The notes: generated by a model not told the origin, from the sequence alone. A stretch of 64,000 nt of DNA from Roseburia hominis A2-183 (GCF_000225345.1 NC_015977.1:1905501-1969500), one strand, 5' to 3'; positions 37,369 to 46,407 are shown, counted from the stretch's first letter. Translations and numbers: made by a program.

Positions 37369-37837
37369 GTTGTCCTTCCTTTCTGTTTCGCATACTTCTC
37401 TTCTCGATTTCTTCTGCTGCAATGTCATATAATTCATCCAGGCATACTATGAGCTTTTTGAGATCCTGTTCATCCATCTGCGAAATGACTGCCCTGCCAA
37501 ATTCCTGCATGGTGCATGTCATATTTTGCTGCATGTCCTCCCCACTCTCCGTCAGAGCGACACAGGTATTGCGCCGGTCTTTCGGATCTGTCATTCTGCA
37601 GATCCAGCCGTGATCCTCCAGATTCTTCAAAGTCCTTGACACAGCAGAATTCTGGGTATGAAGCTTCTCTGCCAGTTCAGACACTGTAGCTCTCCCATTA
37701 TTCTTTTCCTGGTTCAACTGTGAAATTGCCCAGAGCATCATGCCGTCGCTTTTTGTCATATCGGAAAACAGTTCTCCGATCCGCAGTTTTCCGAAACGGT
37801 TCATCGCCCGAAATAAACCCGCATACAATTCTTCCAT
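37352..37837 (-). CDS. MarR-family transcription regulator
   Basis: This 161-residue winged-helix protein has TVSELAEKLHTQNSAVSRTLKNLEDHGWICRMTDPKDRRNTCVALTESG, the MarR recognition helix and wing, between N- and C-terminal dimer helices. It is the first gene of a marR-ABC-ABC operon and most likely represses it. A 13-nt palindrome just upstream is the likely operator. Such systems often respond to the transported compound. Confidence 0.93.
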   Translation of the reverse strand: MEELYAGLFRAMNRFGKLRIGELFSDMTKSDGMMLWAISQLNQEKNNGRATVSELAEKLHTQNSAVSRTLKNLEDHGWICRMTDPKDRRNTCVALTESGEDMQQNMTCTMQEFGRAVISQMDEQDLKKLIVCLDELYDIAAEEIEKRSMRNRKEGQHGKDF

Positions 37838-37850
37838 ATTTCACCACCTT

Positions 37851-37863
37851 GTTAATTATTAAC
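37851..37863. promoter_or_regulatory. Likely MarR operator
   Basis: GTTAATTATTAAC is a perfect palindrome (6 + 1 + 6) starting 14 nt upstream of the marR start and between the -10 box and the ribosome site. Size and AT-rich form fit MarR operators. A bound repressor here would block the start of transcription. Confidence 0.65.
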
Positions 37864-37886
37864 ACTGTTACATAATTTGGGACATT

Positions 37887-37915
37887 ATAATAGCACAGGG
37901 AGATTGCTGCGTCAA
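37887..37915 (-). promoter_or_regulatory. marR promoter
   Basis: On the minus strand TTGACG (37910-37915), a 17-bp spacer and TATTAT (37887-37892) form a sigma-A promoter; TATAAT at 37884-37889 is an overlapping alternative -10. The -35 falls in the loop of the perfect palindrome 37894-37929, so the spacer is one arm of that palindrome. Confidence 0.7.
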
Positions 37916-37929
37916 GCAATCTCCCTGTG
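37894..37929. terminator. Perfect 15-bp palindrome between aroD and marR
   Basis: Arms 37894-37908 and 37915-37929 are perfectly complementary with a 6-nt loop. In the plus direction it is followed by TTTATCTTTTTTT and would be a strong terminator. In the minus direction, in which aroD is read, no T-run follows directly. It overlaps the marR promoter, so it may be a terminator for aroD or an operator. Confidence 0.6.
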
Positions 37930-37949
37930 TTTATCTTTTTTTAATAATT

Positions 37950-38717
37950 CTATTGTATCTGGCTGCTGGCATGAATCGTATCCAGCATCTGTCTGAGTTC
38001 TTTCATGGCGAACTGTCCCGGCGCACTCGGCTTTTCGTGCGCGCCGAATGTGACGCAGGAGCCGAACGTCTCCCCACTGATCCTGCTGATGCCGCCGAGT
38101 GATCCCATGGACATCGTAATCACCGGCGTATCCGGATTCTCCTCTCTAAACTGTGCCGTCACATCCAGCAGATTGAGCACGTCTTTATAATTCTGCGGCA
38201 TCACCGCAAGCTTTACAATATCCGCTCCGCCGGCGCACATTTTCTCCAGCAGCATCTTCATGACTTCCGGAGACGGCGTCTGCTCAAAATCGTGATGTGA
38301 GGCAATGACCGACACTCCCATCTCCCGCAGCCTTTTTATCTTATGGAGCGGTCGGTCTTCCTCAAAGAATTCCAGATCCACCAGATCGACACAGCCGGAT
38401 TCCGCCGCAAGATCGTGCAGATCGTCGAGCTGTTCCGCTTTCACCTGCGCCATGCCTCCCTGATGCGCGGTACGGAATGTATACAGGAAAAGCTTCTCCC
38501 CCAGCAGAGGCGCCACAGCCTCAAATACGCTCCGGATTGAATTGTAATCTGTAAAATCGCGGAATGCATCCACTCTCCACTCGATCATATCCGCGGTGCT
38601 CTGACTCAGATACGTGATCTCCCGGATCACCGACTGTGCATCCTGCTCTACCACGGGAACGCAGATCAACGGTTCCCCTCTCCCAATCACACGGTGTTTT
38701 ATCTCCAATGGCTTCAT
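37950..38717 (-). CDS. aroD: 3-dehydroquinate dehydratase, type I
   Basis: This 255-residue TIM-barrel enzyme converts 3-dehydroquinate to 3-dehydroshikimate through a Schiff base. It has MIEWRVDAFRDF, the catalytic histidine in VIASHHDFEQTPS, the Schiff-base lysine in ADIVKLAVMPQN, and MSMGSLGGISRISGETFGSCVTFG near the end. GGGAGCAGG stands before the ATG at 38717, which is preferred to 38744. It is divergent from the DAHP synthase gene, so two steps of the shikimate pathway flank one intergenic region. Confidence 0.96.
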   Translation of the reverse strand: MKPLEIKHRVIGRGEPLICVPVVEQDAQSVIREITYLSQSTADMIEWRVDAFRDFTDYNSIRSVFEAVAPLLGEKLFLYTFRTAHQGGMAQVKAEQLDDLHDLAAESGCVDLVDLEFFEEDRPLHKIKRLREMGVSVIASHHDFEQTPSPEVMKMLLEKMCAGGADIVKLAVMPQNYKDVLNLLDVTAQFREENPDTPVITMSMGSLGGISRISGETFGSCVTFGAHEKPSAPGQFAMKELRQMLDTIHASSQIQ

Positions 38718-38816
38718 GTTCCTGCTCCCTTTCCATACCTGCATTTTTTCATCCGGACCACTTCCATGTACGGCTTTTTTTACAGTTTACTCCATTCTGA
38801 ATAAATATGCAAATAT

Positions 38817-38845
38817 TTGACATCTATTGTAATATCAGCTAAGAT
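38817..38845 (+). promoter_or_regulatory. Promoter of the DAHP synthase gene
   Basis: TTGACA (38817-38822, perfect -35), a 17-bp spacer and TAAGAT (38840-38845) precede the gene by about 30 nt. No leader peptide or T-box-like structure fits in the short leader. Confidence 0.75.
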
Positions 38846-38875
38846 AATTACGATTCAAACAGAAAGGAGTGTGCG

Positions 38876-39937
38876 GTGTCTTTTTCCTTATCCACACAAT
38901 GTCATATGAGTTTTACATTTTTAAACGAACTGCCGTCACCGGCCGAAATCAAACAGAACTATCCGCTTTCCGACAAGCTGAAAGCGTTAAAAAAAGAGCG
39001 TGATGCTGCGATCAGCGCCGTCATTACCGGAGCAGATTCCCGTTTTCTCGTCATCATCGGACCTTGCTCCGCGGACAACGAAGATTCCGTCTGTGATTAT
39101 GTCAGCCGCCTCACTTCCATTCAGGAGGATGTTGCGGACAAGCTGATTCTGATTCCGCGTGTCTACACCAACAAACCACGCACCACAGGCGAAGGTTATA
39201 AGGGTATTGCCTCACAGCCGGATCCGGAAAAAGCGCCGGACATGATTGAGGGACTGATCGCCATGCGCAAAATGCACATTCGCGCGATCGAGGAAAGCGG
39301 TCTTACCTGCGCCGACGAGATGCTCTACCCGGAGAACTGGGGCTATGTGGAAGACCTGTTGTCCTATGTCGCCATCGGCGCGCGTTCCGTCGAGGATCAG
39401 CAGCACCGTCTCACCGTGAGCGGTTTTGATGTGGCTTCCGGCATGAAGAACCCGACCAGCGGCGACTTTTCCGTCATGCTCAATTCCGTCTACGCCGCAC
39501 AGCACCCACACCACTTCGTATACCGCGGCTATGAAGTCGAGACAACCGGCAACCCGCTCACACACGTTGTGCTTCGCGGCGCGGTCAGCAAGCACGGCAA
39601 CACCACACAGAATTACCACTACGAAGATCTGATCCGCCTCTGCGAGATGTACCAGGAAATGGATCTCGTCAATCCGGCTGCTGTGGTCGATGTCAACCAC
39701 TCCAATTCCGGCAAGAAATTCAAGGAGCAGATCCGCATCGTAAAGGAAGTCATGCACAACAGACAGGTTTCCTCCGATATCGAACACATGGTAAAAGGTG
39801 TTATGATCGAGAGCTATATCGAGGAAGGCAACCAGAAAATCGGCGATCACATCTATGGCAAATCCATCACCGACCCGTGCCTTGGCTGGGAGGATTCCAG
39901 AGATCTGATCTATACCATTGCAGATATGTGCCGCTAA
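38876..39937 (+). CDS. aroF: 3-deoxy-7-phosphoheptulonate synthase (class I alpha)
   Basis: This 353-residue enzyme joins phosphoenolpyruvate and erythrose-4-phosphate to DAHP, the entry to aromatic amino-acid synthesis. Visible motifs are FLVIIGPCSADNEDSV, IPRVYTNKPRTTGEGYKGI, ADEMLYPENWGYVEDLLSYVAIGARS, VLRGAVSKHGNTTQNYHYEDL and VDVNHSNSGKKF. The start is a GTG six bases after AAGGAG; the first ATG in frame (38906) has no ribosome site. Feedback type (Phe, Tyr or Trp) cannot be told by eye, so the aroF symbol is generic. Confidence 0.94.
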   Translation: MSFSLSTQCHMSFTFLNELPSPAEIKQNYPLSDKLKALKKERDAAISAVITGADSRFLVIIGPCSADNEDSVCDYVSRLTSIQEDVADKLILIPRVYTNKPRTTGEGYKGIASQPDPEKAPDMIEGLIAMRKMHIRAIEESGLTCADEMLYPENWGYVEDLLSYVAIGARSVEDQQHRLTVSGFDVASGMKNPTSGDFSVMLNSVYAAQHPHHFVYRGYEVETTGNPLTHVVLRGAVSKHGNTTQNYHYEDLIRLCEMYQEMDLVNPAAVVDVNHSNSGKKFKEQIRIVKEVMHNRQVSSDIEHMVKGVMIESYIEEGNQKIGDHIYGKSITDPCLGWEDSRDLIYTIADMCR

Positions 39938-39947
39938 CGCACGTTCT

Positions 39948-40101
39948 GAAAAAGAATCTCGCTTGCGGGATTCTCCGCGCGCGAGCGGTTCGCAAAGCGA
40001 TATGTTCCTTACCGCGAGCTGCGCATCCTCGCGGAGCGTTTTTTATTTCATAGGAAGGTTCTACTTTCACACATGAATGTATCACGGTATTTCCTATGAA
40101 A
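39948..40101 (+). repeat. 150-bp structured repeat, copy A
   Basis: Three hairpins in a row: GAATCTCGC/GCGGGATTC, then CTCCGCG...CGCGGAG followed by TTTTTT, then TTTCATAGGAA (40046-40056) with TTCCTATGAAA (40091-40101). A near-identical copy lies at 42601-42753, with about nine substitutions by eye, mostly in loops. Here it follows the DAHP synthase stop by 10 nt, and its second hairpin with the T-run would work as a terminator. I do not recognise the family. Confidence 0.85.
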
Positions 40102-40103
40102 CA

Positions 40104-40145
40104 AAAGAGGTGCAACCACACAAACCATGTGGCTGCACCTCTTTT
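40104..40145. terminator. Bidirectional terminator between aroF and xerD
   Basis: Arms 40104-40120 and 40129-40145 pair over 17 bp with one mismatch. CTTTTT follows on the plus side and AAAAGAG on the other, so it can serve both convergent genes. It lies next to repeat copy A. Confidence 0.85.
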
Positions 40146-40213
40146 TATGTTCTTTTCTATCTTCTTTTTTATATTCTTTTTCTATTATATATTCTCTTTT
40201 ATATCCCGTCTTC

Positions 40214-41098
40214 TTATCCGCGCGGATGCGCCTTCAGATAAACCTCCCGCATCTGCAGATCTTTCGCCTGCGCATATATCTGCGTTGTGGAAATATCCGA
40301 ATGTCCCAGCATCTCCTGCACCGATTTTAAGTCCGCCCCGTTGCCGACCATATGCGCCGCAAAGGAATGTCTCAACATATGCGGCGTAATCTCCGCTTCT
40401 ATTCCCGCCTTTTTGCCGTAGCCCTTCATCAGCTTCCAGAATCCCTGGCGGCTCATCGGCTGCCCGGAACAGTTCGTAAACAGGCGGTCTTCCTTCTCAT
40501 CTGATATAAGCTTCGGCCTGCCCTCTGCAAGATAAGCTTCCAGCGCCTTGCGCGCAATCATTCCAAACGGAATGATCCGTTCCTTATGTCCATCCGAGCA
40601 GGTCAGATACTCCATCCGCAGATTCACATCCGACACCCTCAGTGAAATCAGCTCGGACACACGGATGCCTGTCGCATACAATAACTCCAGCATGGCTTTA
40701 TCCCGCAGTTCCTTCGGCGATGTACCTCCCGGCTGTTCCAAAAGGCGCGTCACCTCTTCCGTCGTCAATACTGTCGGCATTTTCTTCTCAATCCGCGGCG
40801 CCTTTAAACGCTCGGACGGATCTACTGCCAGTCTCCGCTCCTTCTCCATATAATGATAGAACGCCTTCATGGACGCAATGCTTCGCGAGATCGTCGCAGG
40901 CTTTCTTCCTTCCTTTTCCAGATAGATGACGTAGGATGTCAGACTTGTAGCCGTCACCTCATTCACATCGCAGATTCCCTGTGCCAGAAGATACTGATTC
41001 ATTTTCTTCAAATCACGCGCATAAGAAACCTCCGTGTTCTCTGAGGTATTCTTCTCCTGATGTAAATATTGAATGAAATTCTGTATGTCCTGCGTCAT
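40214..41098 (-). CDS. xerD: Tyrosine recombinase XerD
   Basis: This 294-residue recombinase resolves chromosome dimers at dif. It has the N-terminal SAM-like core-binding domain (FIQYLHQEKNTSENTEVSYARDLKKMNQYL) and the catalytic domain with arginine in LYATGIRVSELISL, HMLRHSFAAHM, LGHSDISTTQIY and the tyrosine in IYAQ. The ATG at 41098 begins the usual N-terminus; 41119 is the alternative. The neighbours spoIIM and a Nudix gene match the nudF-spoIIM-xerD order of Bacillus, without fur. Confidence 0.93.
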   Translation of the reverse strand: MTQDIQNFIQYLHQEKNTSENTEVSYARDLKKMNQYLLAQGICDVNEVTATSLTSYVIYLEKEGRKPATISRSIASMKAFYHYMEKERRLAVDPSERLKAPRIEKKMPTVLTTEEVTRLLEQPGGTSPKELRDKAMLELLYATGIRVSELISLRVSDVNLRMEYLTCSDGHKERIIPFGMIARKALEAYLAEGRPKLISDEKEDRLFTNCSGQPMSRQGFWKLMKGYGKKAGIEAEITPHMLRHSFAAHMVGNGADLKSVQEMLGHSDISTTQIYAQAKDLQMREVYLKAHPRG

Positions 41099-41172
41099 AA
41101 CGTTTACCTGCCCCGCCACTCATTTGTTCACTGCATTGCTCCGCTGTATGCGGCTTTCTTCTCTGTCGAAAA

Positions 41173-41194
41173 ATGTACCGCAAACGCGGTACAT
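41173..41194 (-). terminator. Terminator after spoIIM
   Basis: Arms 41173-41181 and 41186-41194 form a perfect 9-bp stem with a 4-nt loop; on the minus strand TTTTT follows. It lies about 130 nt after the spoIIM stop and before xerD. The rest of this 229-nt gap (41099-41327) is AT-rich with no clear promoter. Confidence 0.75.
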
Positions 41195-41327
41195 CATTCA
41201 TTATAATCAGAACCAAACCGAAAAGCAATCGCATTTTTCCCTTATAATTCGGGCATTTAGAGCGAAACTACAACATCTCGTTTCCCTTATTTTCTCCGTA
41301 CCATATATTGTAATCATTTTAAAAATT

Positions 41328-41897
41328 TTAGCAAAAAATTTTTAAAACCCAGGCGAATACTGCCGGATTGACAAAGCTCTCCACAAACGTTCCCAATAAC
41401 ACACAGCCTGTCACAAGCCCCGCTTCCGCCAGCTGCCGCGTCCGATCCTGCCAGCTGTTCCATCCCACGATTCTGCTCTGTCTTTTCTTACTGTTCGCAT
41501 AGAAAAGCAGCGCCGCCGTATAAAAAATCCACTGCGGCAGCAATCCGGCAAGAATGATCAGGCAGCCATATCCTCCGTATTCCATAATTCCGACAACAAG
41601 CAAGAATCCGAATCCTGCTGAGAGCATGCTCTTTGCCAGCACGGAAAACACCTTTCCGTCAACCGCTCTTCCAAGCAAAAAGATGAGAACCAGCATCTGC
41701 ATGCGCACCATAACCACATGACCAAACAGCTGATTCCCATCCACTTTTTGATAAGCATACTGTTGCAGAAATGTCTGATTCAGCAGTTGTCCATGTATCT
41801 GCCGATTTGCGCCAAGCAGATTGGTCAGAACAATTCCGCCCAGAAATGCCAGCATCACAATACATCCTTCCCGCTTCAAACATTGCACTCCGCTCAT
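41328..41897 (-). CDS. spoIIM: SpoIIM-like stage II sporulation protein
   Basis: This 189-residue membrane protein has about five hydrophobic helices (for example MLAFLGGIVLTNLLG, MLVLIFLLGRAV, LLVVGIMEYGGYGCLIILAGLLPQWIFY, and the C-terminal VTGCVLLGTFVESFVNP). SpoIIM works with SpoIID and SpoIIP to thin peptidoglycan during engulfment. Length, the LLPQW/ESFVNP region and the location between a Nudix gene and xerD support the call. It starts 31 nt after the Nudix gene stop. Confidence 0.82.
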   Translation of the reverse strand: MSGVQCLKREGCIVMLAFLGGIVLTNLLGANRQIHGQLLNQTFLQQYAYQKVDGNQLFGHVVMVRMQMLVLIFLLGRAVDGKVFSVLAKSMLSAGFGFLLVVGIMEYGGYGCLIILAGLLPQWIFYTAALLFYANSKKRQSRIVGWNSWQDRTRQLAEAGLVTGCVLLGTFVESFVNPAVFAWVLKIFC

Positions 41898-41928
41898 ATC
41901 TTTTCTGTATTATATTTATGCGGATCTC

Positions 41929-42474
41929 CTAGTCCTGATTCAGCAGATTCTTATATGCTAAAATTCCGGCAACCGTTTTGGCATCCTGGATGGTTCCCGC
42001 ATAGATCATATCGCACAATTCATCCACCCCGTAGGCGGCAACATCAATAAATTCCCCCTCATCGAGATGCTGATGTCCGGGCTTTAAATTTTTTGCCAGA
42101 TAGACATCAATAAACTCGTCACAGAATGCGACTGTCGTCTTAAGAGATAAGATTCTGGTCAGATCGTCGCTGCAATAGCCGGTCTCCTCCTCCAGTTCCC
42201 TTGCTGCACATACCCTGGTATCCTCCGTCACGCTGTCGCGCGAACCTGCCGGAATCTCCAGAGTCATGCGGTCGATCGCATTCCGGTACTGCTTTACCAT
42301 CAGGATCTTTCCATCCCCGCGCACCGGCACAACGGCCGCCGCTCCCTTGCGGTGTGAGATAAAGTCCCATGTCTCCTGCTTTCCATCCGGAAGTTCCATG
42401 GTATCCTCATACATATCCAGAATTGCACCATGTTTTATTAGTTCTCTCTTGACTCTCTTTACCTGCTGATCCAT
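41929..42474 (-). CDS. nudF: Nudix hydrolase, ADP-ribose pyrophosphatase type
   Basis: This 181-residue protein hydrolyses a nucleoside-diphosphate sugar, most likely ADP-ribose. It has EIPAGSRDSVTED and the Nudix helix CAARELEEETGY. Compared with GX5EX7REUXEEXGU, one extra residue stands between the glycine and the first glutamate, so serine is at the exact glycine position. The frame runs to 42573, but that part is repeat-derived and compositionally unlike protein; AAAGGA before the ATG at 42474 gives the true start. Confidence 0.88.
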   Translation of the reverse strand: MDQQVKRVKRELIKHGAILDMYEDTMELPDGKQETWDFISHRKGAAAVVPVRGDGKILMVKQYRNAIDRMTLEIPAGSRDSVTEDTRVCAARELEEETGYCSDDLTRILSLKTTVAFCDEFIDVYLAKNLKPGHQHLDEGEFIDVAAYGVDELCDMIYAGTIQDAKTVAGILAYKNLLNQD

Positions 42475-42516
42475 ATTACCCATCCTTTCTATTCTGCATC
42501 TGATATAACATCCCCG

Positions 42517-42603
42517 CCTTCGCCGCAATGCGGCCTCCGCGAAGCATTTTGCCCTACAGGAAACATCTTCCACGCTTTAACATCACACGGTATTTCCTAT
42601 GAA
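42517..42603 (+). repeat. Degenerate partial copy of the 150-bp repeat
   Basis: The stretch CCTTCGCCGCAATGCGGCC, then CCTCCGCGAAGCATTTT, then CTACAGGAAAC, then CACGGTATTTCCTATGA follows the order of the second half of the repeat but with many changes. It ends where copy B begins and shares its last bases. It shows that the repeat can lie in tandem and decay. Codons upstream of the Nudix start fall inside it. Confidence 0.6.
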
Positions 42604-42753
42604 AAAGAATCTCGCTTGCGAGATTCTCCGCGCGCGAGCGGTTTGCAAAGCGATATTTTCCTTACCGCGAGCTGCGCATCCTCGCGGAGCGTTTTTTATT
42701 TCATAGGAAGGTTCTGCATTCACACATGAAGGCGGCACGGTATTTCCTATGAA
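42601..42753 (+). repeat. 150-bp structured repeat, copy B
   Basis: Nearly the same as copy A at 39948-40101, in the same orientation. The first hairpin is perfect here (GAATCTCGC/GCGAGATTC), where copy A has a G-T pair. Neighbouring genes are both on the minus strand, so its built-in plus-strand terminator has no gene to end. The rest of the 341-nt gap between nudF and rny holds the degenerate copy and the rny terminator. Confidence 0.85.
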
Positions 42754-42762
42754 ATGAAAAAA

Positions 42763-42797
42763 GCTGCCGCTTCACGATTTCTCGGTTATGCGACAAC
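42763..42797 (-). terminator. Terminator after rny
   Basis: On the minus strand GTTGTCGC and GCGGCAGC (complements of 42790-42797 and 42763-42770) pair over 8 bp when two G-U pairs are allowed, followed by TTTTTT. It lies 19 nt after the rny stop. Confidence 0.7.
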
Positions 42798-42815
42798 TTT
42801 TCTCTGCTCTCTTTG

Positions 42816-44360
42816 TTATTTCGCGTAGTCGGTTACTCTCGATTCACGAATTACATTTACTTTAATCTGTCCTGGGTATTCCATTTCCGCTTCAATCTTC
42901 TTGGAAATATCACGTGCCATCAATACCATATCTGCATCGCTGACCTGTTCTGGAACAACCATAACTCGAATCTCCCTGCCTGCCTGAATAGCAAATGACT
43001 TCTCTACGCCCTTAAATCCGTTTGAAATATCCTCTAACTGTTTTAATCTGTTTGAGTAGGTCTCTAATGTCTCTCTTCTCGCTCCAGGTCTTGCCGCACT
43101 GATCGTATCAGCCGCCTGTACAATACATGCAATCAGAGACTCCGGCTCCACGTCACCATGATGTGCTTCCACAGCATTGATGATAATCGGTGATTCCTTG
43201 TACTTTCTACACAAATCCACACCAATCTGAATATGGGAACCTTCCATATCATGATCTACTGATTTTCCGATATCATGCAGTAAACCTGCACGTTTTGCAG
43301 TTCTGACATCCACACCGATCTCAGCAGCCAGCAATCCGGATAACTGGGCTACTTCGATGGAATGCTTCAATGCATTCTGTCCATAACTCGTCCGGAACTT
43401 CATTCTGCCGAGCAATCGGACAAGTTCCGGATGAATTCCGTGAACTCCAACCTCTAAGGTTGCAGCCTCACCTTCTTCACGGATCATTGTCTCGACTTCC
43501 TTCTGTGCCTTTTCGACCATCTCCTCAATTCTGGCCGGATGAATACGTCCGTCCACAATCAGCTTCTCCAAAGCAATGCGGGCAACTTCCCTTCTGATCG
43601 GATCAAATCCAGATAAGATTACTGCCTCCGGTGTATCATCGATAATCAGATCCACACCGGTGAGTGTCTCGAGCGTGCGGATATTACGTCCCTCACGTCC
43701 GATAATTCTACCCTTCATCTCGTCATTCGGAAGCTGGACAACCGAAATGGTTGTCTCAGCGACGTGGTCAGCCGCACATTTCTGAATCGCTGTTACCACA
43801 TATTCCTTTGCCTTCTTGTCCGCCTCTTCCTTGGCTCTGTGTTCCATTTCTTTGATCAATTTTGCAGTATCAAGTTTTACATCTTCTTCAACGGTTTTTA
43901 AGAGATATTCCTTTGCCTGTTCGGAGGTTAATCCGGAGATTCTTTCCAGTTCCTGTAACCGCTCTTCATTGAGCTTTGCGACCTGCGCTTTCTGTTTGTT
44001 GATCTCTTCTTCCTTTGCAGCAAAACCCGCTTCGCGTCTCTCGATTGACTCAAGCTTCTTGTCCAGATTCTCTTCCTTCTGTACAACACGACGCTCGCTG
44101 CGCTGAATCTCTGCCCGGCGTTCTTTTACTTCCTTATCCAGATCGTTCTTCACACGAATGGATTCTTCCTTCGCCTCAAGCATTGCCTCGCGCTTCTTGG
44201 TCTCCGCTGTCTTCACCGCCTCATCAATAATCTCTCTTGCCTTCTCTTCTGCGTTTCCAATCTTGGCTTCCGTCACCTTCTTATGGTAAGCAGATGTAAC
44301 AAAATAGACCACGATGGCAGTCACTGCGATAGCAACAACAACAGCAATCACTGTCTCCAC
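42816..44360 (-). CDS. rny: Ribonuclease Y
   Basis: This 514-residue membrane endoribonuclease starts mRNA decay. It has an N-terminal membrane helix ([22 protein letters not shown]), a long coiled coil (about 35-190), a KH domain ([25 protein letters not shown]) and an HD domain ([49 protein letters not shown]). Length is typical. It has its own strong promoter and a terminator, so it is a single-gene transcript. Confidence 0.97.
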   Translation of the reverse strand: METVIAVVVAIAVTAIVVYFVTSAYHKKVTEAKIGNAEEKAREIIDEAVKTAETKKREAMLEAKEESIRVKNDLDKEVKERRAEIQRSERRVVQKEENLDKKLESIERREAGFAAKEEEINKQKAQVAKLNEERLQELERISGLTSEQAKEYLLKTVEEDVKLDTAKLIKEMEHRAKEEADKKAKEYVVTAIQKCAADHVAETTISVVQLPNDEMKGRIIGREGRNIRTLETLTGVDLIIDDTPEAVILSGFDPIRREVARIALEKLIVDGRIHPARIEEMVEKAQKEVETMIREEGEAATLEVGVHGIHPELVRLLGRMKFRTSYGQNALKHSIEVAQLSGLLAAEIGVDVRTAKRAGLLHDIGKSVDHDMEGSHIQIGVDLCRKYKESPIIINAVEAHHGDVEPESLIACIVQAADTISAARPGARRETLETYSNRLKQLEDISNGFKGVEKSFAIQAGREIRVMVVPEQVSDADMVLMARDISKKIEAEMEYPGQIKVNVIRESRVTDYAK

Positions 44361-44451
44361 AGGAGCACCTCCTTTATTAAGTTTTCATTGTACATATAAC
44401 ACATATAACATAAAAATATAATCGTTATCTGTCATAAATTACAACACATAA

Positions 44452-44480
44452 ATTTTATTCTATTTCATGAATTATGTCAA
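44452..44480 (-). promoter_or_regulatory. Promoter of rny
   Basis: TTGACA (44475-44480, perfect), a 17-bp spacer and TAAAAT (44452-44457, five of six) on the minus strand. The leader is about 85 nt and AT-rich. In the same 195-nt gap GTACAATAT (44491-44499) pairs with 44536-44544, a weak AT-rich stem after recX. Confidence 0.8.
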
Positions 44481-44555
44481 GTGAATAACTGTACAATATG
44501 CATAATATTGCATTTCATTTTTACAAAAATACAAGATATTGTACTGAAATTTATT

Positions 44556-45203
44556 TTAAAATTCGTCGAAAAAATGCTCTTCGCGCATCACTGCAAGAAT
44601 ATCACTGCTCTTAAAACCGCGCCTCATGAGGAACTGATACATCCGCTGCTGTTCCCTGCGGTCTGCCTGCGCCGCATCGTAGTGCCGCTTCTCTAAAAGC
44701 TCCGCAATCTGTGCCCGCTCATCCGACACAAACTCCTCCGCGAGTGCCTGCTCAATCTGCTCCCGCCCTACCCCCTTTTTCATGAGGTCCATCTTTAAGC
44801 GCTGGCTGCTCTTCTTCTGCTGGTGATAGCGGATATACTGCTTCGCATAACGCAGGTCATCGATATAGTGATACTGCTTTACATACTCCACCGCCGCCGC
44901 AACACACTCCTCGGGATAACCGTTCTGGCGGAGCTTTTCACAGAGCTGCGACTCCGTGCGGTCCATGCGCTCCAGCAGAAACAGTGCACGCTTTTTGGCT
45001 CTCTTTCCGACAATCTCCGTCAGAATCTTCTCATATAGTGATACCGGCAGATACGCATCCTCCGTCATCAAAAGCATGCTCTCCGCCTGCGGCAGTCCCC
45101 GGATCTCGCTCCGGTAGAGTGTAAATTCGGTTCCGTTGTCAAACCGGAAAAACACCCGTCCCTTCTCACGTCTGGCTACTTCCTTTACCTGGACTTCCTG
45201 CAT
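44556..45203 (-). CDS. recX: Regulatory protein RecX
   Basis: This 215-residue protein modulates RecA filaments. It is made of three-helix repeats, with KKRALFLLERMDRTESQLCEKLRQNGYPEECVAAAVEYVKQYHYIDDLRYAKQYI and KMDLMKKGVGREQIEQAL, the RecX family pattern. It follows recA by 24 nt and is likely cotranscribed and SOS-induced with it. Confidence 0.94.
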   Translation of the reverse strand: MQEVQVKEVARREKGRVFFRFDNGTEFTLYRSEIRGLPQAESMLLMTEDAYLPVSLYEKILTEIVGKRAKKRALFLLERMDRTESQLCEKLRQNGYPEECVAAAVEYVKQYHYIDDLRYAKQYIRYHQQKKSSQRLKMDLMKKGVGREQIEQALAEEFVSDERAQIAELLEKRHYDAAQADRREQQRMYQFLMRRGFKSSDILAVMREEHFFDEF

Positions 45204-45227
45204 GATCTGTCTGTTGCACTCCTATCC

Positions 45228-46343
45228 TTATTCTGCCGGCAGTTCTTCCGGAGTACGTCCTGTTGTCTTTCCCGCACTCTTCTCATCCGGCTGTTCTGCA
45301 GCCTCATCTTCCTCAGGGCTGTACTTTGCACGTACCTTCGCTTCCACTTCCTCACAGATCAGCGGATTCTCCTTCAGGTAGTTCTTGGCATTCTCACGTC
45401 CCTGGCCGATCTTCTCGCCGTTGTAGGCATACCATGCACCGGATTTGTTGATGATGCCGGCATCCGCCGCCAGATCGAGAATATCTCCTTCCTTGGAAAT
45501 ACCCTGTCCGAACATAATATCGAACTCCGCCTCCTTGAAAGGCGGTGCCACCTTGTTCTTCACAATCTTCACACGCGTATGGTTGCCGACAACCTCACCG
45601 CCCTGCTTTAACGCCTCCACTCTCCGCACATCCAGACGCACCGAAGAATAGAACTTCAGTGCACGACCGCCGGTCGTCGTCTCCGGATTACCGAACATAA
45701 CGCCGATCTTCTCACGCAGCTGGTTGATAAAAATGACGATACAGTTCGACTTGCTGACAATCGATGTCAGCTTACGGAGCGCCTGGCTCATCAGGCGCGC
45801 CTGCAGTCCCACATGGGAATCTCCCATATCGCCGTCGATCTCCGCCTTCGGTACCAGCGCAGCCACAGAGTCCACAATCACAATATCGACTGCTCCGGAA
45901 CGCACCATCGTCTCTGCGATCTCAAGCGCCTGCTCCCCGCAGTCCGGCTGTGATATGTAGAGGTTGTCGATGTCGACACCGATATTCTTCGCATAGACCG
46001 GATCAAGCGCATGCTCCGCATCAATAAATCCGGCGATGCCGCCTCTCTTCTGTACCTCTGCCACCGCATGCAGTGCAACCGTCGTCTTACCACTGGATTC
46101 CGGTCCGTAGATCTCTATGATACGTCCCTTCGGCAGACCACCGATTCCAAGCGCCAGATCAAGACTCAATGATCCGGTCGGAACCGCCTCCACATTCATG
46201 TGTGCAGAATTATCGCCCAGCTTCATGACCGATCCCTTGCCGTACTGCTTCTCAATATGTGAAATCGCCGCGTCAAGCGCTTTTAACTTCTCTTCCTTTG
46301 TCGTAGGTCTCTCATCCCTTGTCAGTTTATCGTCCTTAGCCAT
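45228..46343 (-). CDS. recA: Recombinase RecA
   Basis: This 371-residue protein forms filaments on single-stranded DNA and starts strand exchange and LexA cleavage. It has Walker [11 protein letters not shown], the L1/L2 loop regions ([21 protein letters not shown] and [17 protein letters not shown]), and the core end [19 protein letters not shown]. The last 35 residues are a charged low-complexity tail. A LexA box and sigma-A promoter lie upstream. Confidence 0.98.
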   Translation of the reverse strand: MAKDDKLTRDERPTTKEEKLKALDAAISHIEKQYGKGSVMKLGDNSAHMNVEAVPTGSLSLDLALGIGGLPKGRIIEIYGPESSGKTTVALHAVAEVQKRGGIAGFIDAEHALDPVYAKNIGVDIDNLYISQPDCGEQALEIAETMVRSGAVDIVIVDSVAALVPKAEIDGDMGDSHVGLQARLMSQALRKLTSIVSKSNCIVIFINQLREKIGVMFGNPETTTGGRALKFYSSVRLDVRRVEALKQGGEVVGNHTRVKIVKNKVAPPFKEAEFDIMFGQGISKEGDILDLAADAGIINKSGAWYAYNGEKIGQGRENAKNYLKENPLICEEVEAKVRAKYSPEEDEAAEQPDEKSAGKTTGRTPEELPAE

Positions 46344-46380
46344 TCTCTTTCCTCCATGCGAACCGTCCGCGCACGAATTG

Positions 46381-46394
46381 CGAACTTATGTTCG
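46381..46394. promoter_or_regulatory. LexA (SOS) box of recA
   Basis: CGAACTTATGTTCG matches the Gram-positive SOS consensus CGAACRNRYGTTYG closely: both GAAC and GTTC half-sites and both outer bases are perfect. It lies 38 nt before the recA start, just downstream of the -10, where bound LexA would block transcription. Confidence 0.93.
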
Positions 46395-46407
46395 TTTTTC
46401 TGTTCTA

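Noticed and set aside
41164..41170. Exact TGTCGAA (0A box core) upstream of xerD.
   Set aside because: The 7-mer is expected several times by chance in a window of this size, lies beside a terminator, and xerD is not a known Spo0A target.
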